Shown: positions 1 to 10,519 of the stretch, one piece after another
Numbering within the stretch: the first letter of the stretch is position 1
Layout of the letters: every line of letters begins with the position of its first letter
Assembly (NCBI GenBank): GCA_024364805.1
Contig: CM044518.1
Span: 23,396,247-23,416,256, forward strand
Length of the DNA stretch: 20,010 bases
Origin: Euprymna scolopes
Taxonomy: Eukaryota > Mollusca > Cephalopoda > Sepiida > Sepiolidae
Reading direction: 5' to 3'
Translations under genes and position numbers: made by a program
The notes under the pieces: generated by a model
Database searches by the model: none
What the model saw: only the letters and a program-made list of their open reading frames with translations
What the model was told of the DNA's origin: nothing

Positions 1-814
1 GTGCGTGCTCATGTAAGGTTAAATTATCATAGAAATGTGACCCCCCACTTTATTTAAACTGACATTTTTCAAAAAGTCCCAGGGTCCAGGAGTTCATACC
101 ATACAAACGGTAAATTTGCGACAGGTTTGATTATCAGATTTGGTGTCAGAAGAAACACATCGGTTTGTGTCAAAAAACGAAAATAAATGTATTATTTTTA
201 TAATAAAAATCATTATTTCTCCAATCGTGAGAAAGGGAAAAGAGGCCTGGGGTCATTTTTGGGCTCATTTGGCTCTTTTTGGTGTTTAGTAAATGCACGA
301 GCGGCCATCTTGCTTGTCAAATGTAGTGATTACGTTGGATACTTAATGTCTTCATATATGAATAACTACTCGTTTGTGCAATAAATAAATGAATATTCGT
401 TCTCAGAGTCCCGAAAAACTTCTAAAAGTCGACAATTCAAAGGCGAATACCGAGGGGTGGTAAACTAATAAAATGACGATTAATGGTAATAATTATACCA
501 TAGCGATGTATGTGATATCATATATAATAAAACAAATTATATTACATATTAAATCTATATAATTATAAAACGTAAATGACCTTGTAACGTGTATTGTAAC
601 TCAACATCCGTTTTACGACTTCGCATGCCTACATAAACACAAACCCATACAGCGTAAACAAAGAAACATAAATCGTTACTTTTGCAGAATTTGACCTGCG
701 CACTAAAATATTAACGCTATTATTTAAAAAAAATTTTTTAACATGGGAAGGGCGGGGATGTTTTTCAACTATTCTGTATTACAACTATATTGTCACAATT
801 TTCTTGCAAATTAA
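1..814. other. AT-rich stretch, no gene recognised
   Basis: I see no coding exon. The only open frame over 60 codons (187-384, plus strand) is low in complexity at its start and resembles no family I know. A near-palindromic A/T segment spans about 181-219, where an AAATAAATG arm is mirrored by CATTATTT around a central ATAAT; it could form a weak hairpin. Around 405-440 there is loose similarity to 2217-2250 (both contain AAAAGTCG preceded by a CGAAAA block), too short to call a repeat. Confidence 0.4.
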
Positions 815-899
815 TCAACGTTAACCCGTTGATAACGTATTATTTTACTGTGTACATTTTCAGCGTCCCAATTGTTTTTTTTTCGCGTTTAAATTATCC
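815..899 (+). repeat. Direct repeat, copy 1
   Basis: This block recurs at 997-1085. Both copies begin TTAACCC(G/A)TTG, continue through ACGTATT(A/G)TTTTACTG, TGTAC(A/G)TTTTCAGCGTC and a T-run, and end TTCGCGTTTAAATTA. The core of about 32 bases differs at only two positions by eye. This copy lacks about 15 bases (around CCATAACGGCATTTTAC) that copy 2 has after the TTG. The family is unknown. Confidence 0.7.
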
Positions 900-996
900 A
901 AAAAAAAAATTGTTAACACTTTCTGCATTTTTTACATCGTTCATTTCCGTATTACGTCAGTTATTTTAATGCAATATTCTTAGAAATACATCTATA

Positions 997-1085
997 TTAA
1001 CCCATTGCCAACCATAACGGCATTTTACAACGTATTGTTTTACTGTGTACGTTTTCAGCGTCACTCTTTTTTCGCGTTTAAATTA
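997..1085 (+). repeat. Direct repeat, copy 2
   Basis: This is the second copy of the block at 815-899, same orientation, with starts 176 bases apart. It carries the longer left part (TTAACCCATTGCCAACC and the following bases), so it may be closer to the ancestral form. The two could be the only surviving units of a tandem array, or two insertions of one short dispersed repeat. No coding potential or known family was recognised. Confidence 0.7.
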
Positions 1086-1303
1086 AAAATATATCAAAAT
1101 TGGAATTTAAATTTAAGTATTATGCTATCTGTTCAGTGCACATTTACCTATAAGTATGACAAACAAACCACTTAGAGTTCAATGGCTGGATATTTTTTAA
1201 ATCAAAAATAAAAGATTATACACAGAACGATGACTTATATCGGCGTAAACCTATTAAATACAGTAAAAAAAAGATAACTCAACAATAACAAATAAAAATA
1301 TTT

Positions 1304-1410
1304 GCACTCATGCAGAGAGTGATCCTGATGTAACTCAGCGCACGCCCGGCTTTCTCCGGAACATGACGTCAACAGCCAGAGTAAGCCGAGCGTCGCCGAG
1401 AAAATAAAGC
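1304..1410 (+). repeat. Inverted repeat arm A
   Basis: This block matches the reverse complement of 2631-2745. Shared landmarks in order are TGCAGAGAGTGA, TCTCCGGA-CATGA, CAACAGCC-GAGTAA and AAGCCGAGCGTCGCCGA. Arm A lacks about 29 bases found in the other arm between GAGTAA and GCCGAGC. Its higher GC content stands out from the AT-rich surroundings, as expected for a dispersed element rather than local sequence. A perfect TGACGTCA lies at about 1364-1371 but is not kept in the other arm. The family is unrecognised. Confidence 0.7.
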
Positions 1411-2154
1411 TATATGACGAAACATAAAGCTGACCAATAACAATGTAGCGCGATAGCTTTCAACGCGACGCGCGTGTGCGCGAGTTGAAAATTCAAAGCA
1501 GCAGACGACAATTTGTAAGAGGGAGAAAAGAAAATAAATTAGTAAAAAAAAAGCACACCATTTCGTACTTTACAATCAGTACCCCCCCAAAACATGAATT
1601 TTACAGCCTTAAGTAAGCAGCTGAAAACACCAACTAGAGTCCTCGACGTTTGTCATGAGAAAAATTACTGGCACGGACGAAAACTTATGCATCATGTGGA
1701 CAAGGAAAGGTAAGCGATGGCTATGCCAGGACGTGTCAGGCTACCACATGCAGGACCTCCGGAGTGGTACCTGTTTTTTTATTACTAATCTAGGCTTACA
1801 ATTTCCATTGTGGGCGTTTGAGCGAGTAAAACAGAAAGACCTCCAGCGCGAATGCAGGATAGGATTCACGCACGCACACGATTAATAAAACAACGGTCTG
1901 AGGAAACAACAACAATATCTGTTTTAATATGAAAGAAAAAGAAAAAAATCTATCCCACCCAGTTTTGTTGCAATTTTTCTAGTTTTCAGGTTTTTCATTG
2001 AGAAAGAAAATGAATAAAAAATAACACCCCAAAAAACAGACATAATTTTTTTTCAATCTTTCTTGAAAAAAAAAACTTTAAAAAATAAGCTTTCCTGATG
2101 AACCGCGCCCTTAAGTAGACATTTTATCAAATCTCATCATTAATGTACACGCAA
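1411..2154. other. AT-rich stretch, no gene recognised
   Basis: The stretch holds A-rich runs and one plus-strand open frame (1655-1885, 76 codons) with an ATG start. Its translation begins MRKITGTDENLCIMW and is not low-complexity, but I recognise no domain, signal peptide or family in it. A frame this size is expected by chance now and then. I treat it as non-coding. Confidence 0.35.
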
Positions 2155-2216
2155 TAACCCTTATCCCCTATTGGCTTCCGGGGCTTAATAAATGGTTACC
2201 ACCTTGTAAAAAAAAC
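2155..2216 (+). repeat. LINE 3'-tail-like fragment
   Basis: This short block resembles the 3' end of the minus-strand LINE at 16613-16686 and a third copy at 4242-4305. The shared pattern is CTTATCCC, a spacer, GG-CTT-ATAA or a decayed form of it, then a GG-TTACC-like segment, CTTGTAAAA and an A-run. Here TTATCCCC and GGGGCTTAATAA can pair as a stem, similar to the CTTATC/GATAAG pairing in the 16.6-kb copy. It is most likely the 3' end of a strongly 5'-truncated LINE, or of a SINE that shares the LINE tail. No body was recognised upstream. Confidence 0.6.
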
Positions 2217-2321
2217 ATCGAAAACCTATAAAAGTCGTCATTTGAAAGTTTTTTTAAGAAGTTTGAAAGAAACTTGACATTGACCCATAAATCTTTAACA
2301 TTATTTATCTATAAAATATAT

Positions 2322-2345
2322 GGTGCTAATGCAGAGAGTGACCCG
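2322..2345 (+). repeat. Partial copy of the inverted-repeat motif
   Basis: The sequence GCTAATGCAGAGAGTGACCC matches the first part (TGCAGAGAGTGA) of the inverted-repeat arms at 1304-1410 and 2631-2745, in the orientation of arm A. The match stops soon after. It may be a truncated third copy or chance similarity over about a dozen bases. Confidence 0.35.
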
Positions 2346-2630
2346 CTCTATATTTGTAATCGTATGTCCACGTTTAATTAAAGTTTTATGGTATGTTTTT
2401 TATTTAATTGTAAGGTTAAAGTATAGAATAGGTACAAAACACCCTCTCCTCCCCATGTTAAGAATGGATGTTAAAATAATAACATTATTATTTCAGCACG
2501 GATCACTATCTGCAAGAGTACCAAATATATATATAGCAAAAACAAAACAAAAAAAATATTATTATGAATTTTTCTCCCATAGTTAATAAAATTTAAAACT
2601 TCAGGTAGGTTTTCTTTTGTTGTCATGCTT
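2346..2630. other. AT-rich spacer, no gene recognised
   Basis: An A/T-rich segment between the partial repeat copy and inverted repeat arm B. The plus-strand frame at 2320-2586 and the minus-strand frame at 2471-2746 overlap each other here, and neither shows a recognisable domain. Confidence 0.35.
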
Positions 2631-2745
2631 TCATCGGCGACGCTCGGCTTAATTTCCTCACCGACGATCCGTTTACTCCGGCTGTTGGCATCATGCTCCG
2701 GAGATAGTCGGGTGGACTCTGAATTCACTCTCTGCAGGAGTACCA
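2631..2745 (-). repeat. Inverted repeat arm B
   Basis: This is the reverse-complement partner of 1304-1410 and the longer of the two copies. On the minus strand it reads TGCAGAGAGTGA, then TATCTCCGGAGCATGATG, CCAACAGCCGGAGTAA, an extra segment of about 29 bases, and AAGCCGAGCGTCGCCGAT. A minus-strand open frame (2746-2471) passes through it. Its first 45 or so residues are hydrophilic (including SPEHDANSRSKR) and come from the repeat; the rest is low-complexity. I recognise no protein family and do not call it a gene. Confidence 0.7.
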
Positions 2746-3308
2746 AAAGGTTACTTCAAGATTAAGAATAAGCGAAAAAAATTAAAATAATAATTCAACT
2801 TAGAAGAATATTTTGAAATGAAAACAAATCTATCGTAGAAAATATTTAATAAGGTGCTCAAAGAATTAATCTATCACAGTTATTCCCCTTGGTTTCCTGG
2901 TTTTAAAATTAAAAGGTTTCAGATTTACGATAATAGTAATAAGTAAATTTAAGTTTAATAAAATATTAATTGAAATGAAACTGAACTAAATAATTACATT
3001 TCATATTATATTATTAAATAGTACAGTATTAACGAGGCTATAATGTCGAATAAGTAATATGATCGAGCTAATTATTTAAAATGTTTTAATTTAATGTGGT
3101 ATGCTAATAACCATAACTCAGTCGATGTATATGTGATGTGAGGAATGCTATATCTAGAAGTTGCACATAAAAATAAAGGTCTCCTTTGACAGAAGAATCT
3201 TACAATGGGCATTAATATTTCTTGACCAGGAGATGTGTACACACACTATAGACTCTTTATATTTCTTGGATCATAGGGAGTTTACACACAGACAAACACA
3301 CCCGAACG

Positions 3309-3312
<4 letters not shown>
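2746..3312. other. AT-rich stretch, no gene recognised
   Basis: Very A/T-rich sequence without a convincing exon or repeat. The plus-strand frame that starts at 3161 is mainly a translation of the TA array that follows. Confidence 0.4.

Positions 3313-3362
<50 letters not shown>
3313..3362. repeat. (TA)n microsatellite
   Basis: About 25 uninterrupted TA units. Such arrays read as alternating Tyr-Ile in every frame, which explains the tyrosine-isoleucine runs in overlapping open frames. Confidence 0.97.
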
Positions 3363-3363
<1 letters not shown>

Positions 3364-3536
3364 CTGTTACATTTACAATGTTATATCGGGGGTCCTGGTT
3401 ATTTTAAATCCATGTATGAAGATCGGTATTTCGATCCACTCCGTTCCGCTCTTTCGAATGGCGAGCGAGTCCATTATTGAAATGTCACACATATCTATCC
3501 TAAAAAACGAAATCCTATGAGGAAAATCTTTATATG

Positions 3537-3555
3537 GCACCGGGTCATTCGGTGC
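3537..3555. repeat. Small perfect hairpin
   Basis: GCACCG pairs with CGGTGC across a seven-base loop (GGTCATT). It is isolated and no gene end lies next to it, so I assign no function. Confidence 0.4.
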
Positions 3556-4241
3556 TACTATATTTACTTTTTTATATCTATTGTATAAAGAGCGAAATTA
3601 GGTTATTTTGGCAGGTTAATAAAAACATAAATGTGTATCAAATGAAAAAAAGGAAATAAAGACAAAATTTCAGAAGATAAAATTGTGTATATTTTTCGTG
3701 TTTTCTTTAATTGTTTATGAAATCAAACACTTCAACGAAACTGAAAAAAAGTAAAGACGAAAATTTGAAGTTCTCAGATGCAGTGTAGCACGATGGGGCT
3801 TTCATTCCTAGAGCATTGGAAGCTATAGTAAAACAAAACTTCCTCAATCAAACCATTACTCACTAAGTCGAAATATGCAGGTGAAAATCAAACAATGTAT
3901 ACCAATCAACTAAATGTGCGTGATCGCGCCGGGTTTAAAATCATTTAGATCAGTATGGCAGCCGCTAAACACGACGTGATATATTTAAAAGTATAAAAAA
4001 TTTAAACATAGAGAGAATTAAAACACATGTGTTACCAACTTTTCGAATCATCATTTAAATATGATGGCATCATTATTGTTGAATTGTCTTGCGTTTCCCT
4101 GCTTTTCATCTGACTACAATATGGTTGTCTTCAAGTCCAACGTAAACACGCTCTTCATGAGCAGTTCCACTCGTTAACAAATTTACCGAATTTACATTAC
4201 TAACGATTACTATATTGTCCAATTGACTACTGTACACTATT
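3556..4241. other. AT-rich stretch, no gene recognised
   Basis: No open frame over 60 codons and no repeat shared with the rest of the window was found. The part just before 4242 would be the body of a retroelement if the tail at 4242-4305 belongs to one. I could not match it to the LINE C-terminal region seen at 16.7-17.7 kb, nor to a tRNA-like head. Confidence 0.4.
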
Positions 4242-4305
4242 AAACCCTTATCCCCGAGTGGTTTCTGGACCTTGTAAAGTGGTTATGCCTTTGTAAAAAA
4301 GAAAC
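4242..4305 (+). repeat. LINE 3'-tail-like fragment
   Basis: This is a third member of the tail family at 2155-2216 (plus) and 16613-16686 (minus). It reads CCCTTATCCCCGAGTGG, then a CTTGTAAAGTGGTTATG segment and CTTTGTAAAAAAG. The CTTATC half of the terminal stem is kept, while the partner has drifted from GATAAG to GTAAAG. It ends in a short A-run as a retroposed 3' end would. Confidence 0.65.
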
Positions 4306-4323
4306 TATGCCATCTATGGCGTT

Positions 4324-4369
4324 TTCTTTTTTTCTTTTTCTTTTTTTCTTTCGTTCTTTTTCTTTTTAT
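4324..4369. repeat. Pyrimidine-rich (CTTT)n-like tract
   Basis: A T-rich tract with regularly spaced C, read as AAAG repeats on the other strand. It lies about 20 bases after the A-run of the retroposed tail at 4242-4305. It could be simple-repeat growth from a poly(A) tail of a second element inserted in the opposite direction, whose body would lie to the right from about 4370, but I do not recognise that body. Confidence 0.8.
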
Positions 4370-6879
4370 TGAGACCATGGCTCGCAAAACTTGAGGCCTT
4401 TTGCCCTATTTCATTTAATCTAATCCACAGATTAGGAACAGTAATTAAAATCCAGGATCGACAAAAACACGACGATCACGTGTCGCAGAGTGCTCTCTTG
4501 CAGAGATGCGTACTCTCGACTCGAGCTACTCCAAGTTTGTAATTTTATTTAAGTTTAAATTAAAATATTTATCCGTGTCGCTTCGTTGCTTCCGGGAATT
4601 AATAACTCCAAACTTAATGGCTTTGCCATTCAATTCATAATCCGGAAATTTCAAGGATTCATAAAATGAATCCAGGCACTTGATTAATTAAAAAACAACG
4701 CTCTTGTCACGTTTCTCGCATTTGCATTTTCATGTTAATCTTACGGTAAGCAATTTTACGAGATTCATTGCAGCTGCGGTTTTTACCATCCTCATGAATA
4801 CAACACGGGGGGATTTCTTTATTTTGTTTCTTCAGAAGCGATGTCTCTAACACGTGCCAGATCTCCACACGAGCTTCCTCCCTCGCGTTGAATGAAAAAA
4901 ATTAATTTCATTAATTAAAGTTCACACAGGCTCCCATCTGCTTACGTGACGAAGCGAAATAAACAATAGCGGTGCCTTATTGCAAGAGGATCTGGTGACA
5001 CGCAAATTAGGATTATCACAGTGACTTAAATATAGTTTTATATTGTCAGTGATTTGAAAAAAGTAAGTAAATATAATCTCAGCTTGGTAGTGAACCGGCT
5101 TTTTCTCATTCTGGTGATGGCGTCTTCTCTATATATTGACAATTTACCAGGTCTGGGGCAATGATATACAGGAATATAAAAATAAAACATGAACACTCAC
5201 GAGTAAAAAAGACAACACCATGCATCGCGTATCAATCGTGTTATGAGCGCATGTAATGAGTTAAACACACGTGTATCTGTTGATAGTTGTATTTCTGTGC
5301 ATTTTTGTTCTCGGTACGTCAGTAAATCGTCTCATCTAATAAAGCTTTAAATTTTTCGCCATGTCCTGGTTGACTGTCGAACCGTTTGTCTTCATCAATT
5401 GGCTAAAACTAGAACTCGTCTTTAAACTTACTCCGACTCCTAAATTTATTGAGACACAATCGGAAACTCTATGCAAAATATGTTTAGCCAACACTATAAC
5501 TCGCTAATGTAAACTGAATACGTCTGTGTTTGCATTAACAGCTACGTCTGTCTGACTCGTCGGAAACTGATCAGTGACTGTGAGCAGTCTTTATTCTCGA
5601 GAGATCAAAATGGTATTGGCGCATCTTCCTCTTCATCTTTGTTTTACTCGTCTAACTTTATATTTTTGATATTCTAATGAATCACTCCTTTCCATTATCG
5701 GAATATTCAATTGTAATCAGCAATTTTGATGATTTACTTCCCATTCAGTATCGATTAACATTCATTTACTGATGATGTAATTACTCTAATTTGACACTTG
5801 CATATTTACCTCATCTACAAAATCGTATATGATATAATAAGGATATATTAGTGCTACAAGTTACACTATGAATCGGCAACTGATGTTGAAAGTTTCTATA
5901 AACAAAACAGTAGATGGATGTGTATGAGTAAATATTTAACAGGGGAACTATTAAGCTACTGGTCACATGACACCGAAATTCAGAGGAAATAACAATTATA
6001 CCCTACGGATGGTTTTTAATGAGTAAAATATTTGTTTGGGTTGATGAATAACGCGTACACGCATATATCGGCAAAATGAAATGTGAAATGATCATTTCAA
6101 CTGGCCGACATATTTTACTTCTTTTTGGCGCATGCTCACATAAAATTCATTTTCTCAAGTGTGTTATAGCTTAGTAAGTATTGTTCCTCTCGATACCAAC
6201 ACCGATAGCGAACACGGATGGAAGGGTAAATGGTTTGGTTTCGATTCTAACTGATAACATAAAGTCATTTTTAAAGACTTCTTCTGTCATGCTAATATCT
6301 GTAAAATTGTCAATATTTGCATGTTTAAGTATATTTTAACGTATTTTACGGCAAGTGGGATCAAAATATTTATTTACATTATAGGAAAATAAAGATTTTC
6401 TTTTTAATTTCTTCCAGAGGTTTTATTGTCTTTAGGGACAATACAAAATGTTGACAATTATTTTCTTGCCGAAAACCTCTCACAAACACACACAATGTTT
6501 ATTGAAAAGGTTTATACTATTCTCAATAAATCTTTCACGGCAGGTTTAAATTTTAAGTGCAGATTTGTTAGAACGCTTATGTGGGTTAATTCCAGGTGTC
6601 TGCGGTTCTTTTCTTCTTCGTTTTTCTAAGTAATGCTTAAATATTGCTCTGAATTTTGAAATTATAAAAATTTATAGTGTAACCTAACTTTAATAATCTT
6701 ATTCTTTAAATCAAATCATGACTTCGGTTCTCTTAAGATGATTTCCTTTTATATAAATAGCGTTTCCGTTGCTTTAAAAAAACCTTTTTCTTTTTCTATA
6801 AATAATTTCTCTTTTTCTTTCTTTAATAACACGAAATATTCTTATATGTCTTTTTATTATTAATTCATCTATTAGATAA
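4370..6879. other. Long gene-free AT-rich stretch
   Basis: About 2.5 kb with a single open frame over 60 codons (6426-6629, plus strand), whose translation resembles nothing I know and ends in a Phe/Ser-rich run. There is no tandem repeat, tRNA-like sequence or transposon coding fragment that I can recognise. It could be intron or intergenic DNA. Confidence 0.4.
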
Positions 6880-6882
6880 ATA

Positions 6883-6943
<61 letters not shown>
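6880..6943. repeat. (TA)n microsatellite
   Basis: About 30 TA units with one early TG interruption (TATATGTATA). The minus-strand Tyr-Ile frame over it is a repeat translation, not a gene. Confidence 0.97.
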
Positions 6944-6945
<2 letters not shown>

Positions 6946-7063
6946 ATTTCAAAATGACAATATGACAATGAATATTACAGTTGAATTGGGACTGGTACGT
7001 AGCTTACCAGATATAGAAAACATTTTTTATACAATGTAAACGCTACCATAATCCCTTAAATTA

Positions 7064-7360
7064 GTAACGGGTTTCGGAATAAACACACCTAACCGGCCCA
7101 TGTTAAGAACGGCTTTAGGAATAAACACACGTAACCGGCCCATGTTAGAAACATCGTTTGAAACCTCCCTGTGAGAACGAATTATGAACCTCCCCATAAA
7201 AGCGACTTTCAGAATAAACACACCCCAACTTCCCCATATTAAGAACGGCTTTAGGAATAAACCCCCTCAATCTCCCCACGTTAAGAACGACTTTCAGAAT
7301 AAACATCCCAAGCTCACCATGTTAGGAACAGCTTTCGGAATAAACACTCCATTTTTCCCC
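7064..7360. repeat. Minisatellite with about 42-bp unit
   Basis: Seven or so diverged units follow one another. The recurring core is a GGAATAAACAC start, then a variable C-rich part, CCCATGTTAAGAACG and GCTTT(A/C). GGAAT or AGAAT unit starts fall near 7076, 7118, 7211, 7254, 7296 and 7337, so the spacing is 41-43 bases apart from one gap (7118-7211) that holds degraded units. Because 42 is a multiple of three, frames stay open on both strands and translate into repeated 14-residue strings (such as NTPQLPHIKNGFR). These frames start and stop inside the array, so I do not call a protein. Confidence 0.85.
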
Positions 7361-8379
7361 ATTTTGGTGAGGGGAGAATATGTTTGCTTTTACGTCCGAT
7401 TCAGTTACACGCATGCGCATTTCTAACTACTCGGTTGTTAAAACACAATGGCTGCTAGGAATTACATTATCGTTTACGATGTGTATCATATGTTTTCGTG
7501 CCTGGTAAACTACTTCTTAGTCCAAAATTTAATCGTGATATTCATTGTCAGCATACGTGAACACTTATAAATATCGATATTTACAACGCAAATACCGCAA
7601 CGAGACTAAAATCAACCAATGAAAGGTTGACACGAAATCAATCATTCAAACAAAAATAGAAGTTCTGTTGCCTATTATTCTTAACGAAAATTCATTAAAA
7701 CTTGAATTTGCCAAAAAACAATATGCCTTAAGTGTATGTTCTGATAGAAGTGCCAAGCGACAGTTGCGAAGTAATAACTATGTAAGTATAATTTTATTCT
7801 TTTTACATAGTATTCAGTAATCACCCTACACAAAACTTATTATTATTATATTTAATTATGATATTACTATAAGTTACTCTTAGAATGGTAAAAAAAAAGA
7901 GTTGAGTCCAACAAAATAGTAAATCCTGCGATACGTTATCTATCTATCAAACAAACTGCTACTGTCCTTCTGAGCCGAACGTTTAATTAGGTCTCGAATT
8001 CTTTCTATCCATTAAACATGTGATATGAAAATCCGGCATTTCTGCAATACTGTATGGTAACCACGTTTATAGTCTCATTTTTAAGAATATTGTTATGAGG
8101 ATACATTTATTTGATGGTTAGTCTGAAGCACTTTCCCTAAGTTACCTTCTTTTTCGTTGGTACTGGTTCAATAATGAATAGAAATCTTCCATTGCATTAA
8201 GATTTTCAAAGATATTTCTAAACAAAGTTCCGCAATATTAGATGGGTTCGTGAAAGAGCAAGATTGGCCGTTAGAAAATATGCTGTCGATATGACCAATT
8301 ATAATCTTTTGCAACAGTTACAAATCAAGTGATTAATCAAAATGATAGCGTGTCAACAATTTGTTTTGTTTTCTTAAAA
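7361..8379. other. AT-rich stretch, no gene recognised
   Basis: No repeat, RNA gene or domain-bearing frame was recognised. The open frame that covers the minisatellite ends at 7426. Confidence 0.4.
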
Positions 8380-9700
8380 AAAACACATTTTCAAAAAATC
8401 TTTCCAGAGCATCTCGGTCACAAGTTAATTAGTTTACGCAATGCAAACGCATTTCAAGTTATATCTTTCATTATTAGCTTTCTCCCAAATTTCCAATCAA
8501 CTTTCCTCAAAAAAGATCTTTAAAATTTCATTCCAAAATTTAAAAAAAATATTTCAGGTATTTGGTTCATCGTTGAAATCTATTTTTCTTCCGCAGGAAC
8601 CATTTCAAATTTTGAATTTAGAAATATCTCAATTTAACTTCTTTCCAAAGTAAATAATACATTTTTAATGACAAACTTCTTAAAATACCATCGACAATTT
8701 ATTTCAGAATTCAGAATGCAAATTAAACTTTTTTTCTTTGTTTATAATAAACATTCTTTCAATGTTTTAAACATTTCGGGGTATTTGATTCATTATTACA
8801 ATAATTTTCTTCACGAAATGTAATTTATATCGAATTAACCCACATTTAGTAATGACATTCAGAAAACATTTCCCAGTATTTATTTATTTCATACCTAGTT
8901 TTTTTTTTTTTAATCAGTGTACATTTAAAGTTATTTAACTTATTCTCAATGATAATTCCTTCACATTGTTCATTATCAAGGTCATTTGGAATTTAGAAAC
9001 CTTTCATGTTAATTAACATGTTTTAAGTAATTAGTTAACTTTTTAAAAGCAATCCTCTTTCTAAAAGATAACTACATAGATTATTTCGAATTAATCCACT
9101 CCTGACAGACCTGTCATTCAATAGTTTTAGAAAATTAAAGTGTCGACCATGTCAACACTCCATCCAATTCAACTTGCTCAATGTACAAAATATGTTCTCA
9201 TTCAAGGAAAAGAGACCCTTCTAGACTGGGGATATTTTCTTCTAAAGAATTAATGTAATTTTTCAAAAATATCCTTCAGTCAACATTTCCGAAGCATTTA
9301 TAATGCTGTTAAATTGCAAGAAAACCTTCAATTAAGGAAGATATTAAAATAATTCTTCGTTAATAACTTCAAAAAAATTCAGGAAAATCTTATCGTACGT
9401 CAAGTAATTTTTTTCTAGAAAATAAAAATTCCCGCAGCATCTAGCGCATTTTAATTGAGTATTTTTTTTCTCGTTGAAAATCATTAAAACCTCATGTAAC
9501 GTTTAAAGCGTGACTATAGAATAAGTTCTCCCTTTAAGAAATTATAAAAATCCAGAATTACACATGGCATTCGGAATTGATTATCTTAAAAATCATTACA
9601 ATTCATGTAATCAAATAATTTTCCGTTAAAAATAATTTAAATCGTTCTACAAGTAATTTTGTTCTTTAAACTTATTATTTTTTTTTAATCCAAGTTAATT
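8380..9700. repeat. Possible decayed tandem repeat, A/T-rich
   Basis: Similar phrases recur at irregular spacing. An ATTTC followed by a (G)GTATTTG-TTCAT phrase occurs near 8560 and 8772, and an ATTTC-C-GTATTTAT form near 8872. A TTCCGAAGCATTTA form occurs near 9288 and TTCCCGCAGCATCTA near 9429. AAAATCATTA followed by a TCATGTAA phrase occurs near 9478 and again about 110 bases later. Many offsets are close to multiples of 100-110 bases. This suggests an old satellite with a unit of that size, but base composition alone creates much apparent similarity. The two short frames near 8329-8653 lie in this sequence and look like chance. Confidence 0.35.
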
Positions 9701-9973
9701 CGTACTAATGAGCTCTCTTGCAACCGGCAATTCAATCATACGAAAAGGAACACTTGAAACCAGTATAGGGTGTCCTTCTAAAGTTCAAAAATGAGGTGTT
9801 AAAAGCAACAGTTCTAATGTAATAGAGGAATAACATATATGGCATAATGTTCCCAAAGTAATTTAATATTCACCAAATTAAAAAGTCGACAAGAGTACTA
9901 TATAATTTTTTTCAACCTGAATACAAGATCAAATTAAAAATGATGTTTTTTTTTTACTTTTAAACTTATTTTT

Positions 9974-9976
<3 letters not shown>

Positions 9977-10062
<86 letters not shown>
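9977..10062. repeat. (TA)n microsatellite, left of palindromic element
   Basis: About 43 TA units ending directly at the first base pairs of the palindromic element. A matching array begins just beyond its other end at 10933. Confidence 0.97.
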
Positions 10063-10063
<1 letters not shown>

Positions 10064-10440
10064 TAGCATGGGTGCCCGGCGTTGCCCGGAATTTGGAGGT
10101 GTATGGTGAGCAAGAAAACAAAAACGGTCAATTTTTTATATTTTACCCCTATTGTGACCCCTTAAAATTTATAATGCTGGGCTCAACTGAAGCTATGTCG
10201 AAAATTTCAAGTATTTAGACCCAAAATTGTAGGAGAGTTCTCAAAGGTCAATTCGTTGAACTCTGCCCCCTTGATCGCAAAGTTTCTGGCCCAAAACCAA
10301 TCAAATCGATTTTCGCAAACCTCCGTACCCTGTATAACAAATTTCGAGTCTGTAGAGTAAAAATTGACAGAGTTATTGTGTAGGGAAATGTACACAGAAC
10401 CACAGACACGCACACACACATATACTCTTTCACTTTTATA
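10064..10440 (+). repeat. Left arm of the palindromic element
   Basis: This arm starts at the TA array with TAGCATGGGTGCCCGGCG and ends in a CACACA and TATA segment near the centre. Its distal 20 bases are unusually GC-rich (three-part GGG, CCCGG, CCCGG pattern) for this region and are the best conserved part between arms. Confidence 0.8.
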
Positions 10441-10519
10441 GGTATATACATATATATGCATGCATACATACATACATACATGCATAGACCCGCACACATA
10501 CATACATATATACATACAG

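Noticed and set aside
1364-1371. Perfect TGACGTCA (CRE-like site)
   Set aside because: It is not kept in the partner repeat arm and no promoter or gene is nearby.
1655-1885. Plus-strand open frame of 76 codons
   Set aside because: No recognised domain, signal or neighbouring exon; length is within chance expectation for a 20-kb window.
2471-2746. Minus-strand open frame with a hydrophilic N-terminal part
   Set aside because: It runs through inverted repeat arm B into low-complexity A/T sequence; no family recognised, so treated as a frame inside a repeat.
3161-3520. Plus-strand open frame of 119 codons
   Set aside because: Its middle is Tyr-Ile repeats from the TA array, with no recognisable domain on either side.
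7184-7426. Repeat-protein gene made of 14-residue units
   Set aside because: The frame follows from the 42-bp unit length, units are diverged, and similar open frames exist on the other strand.
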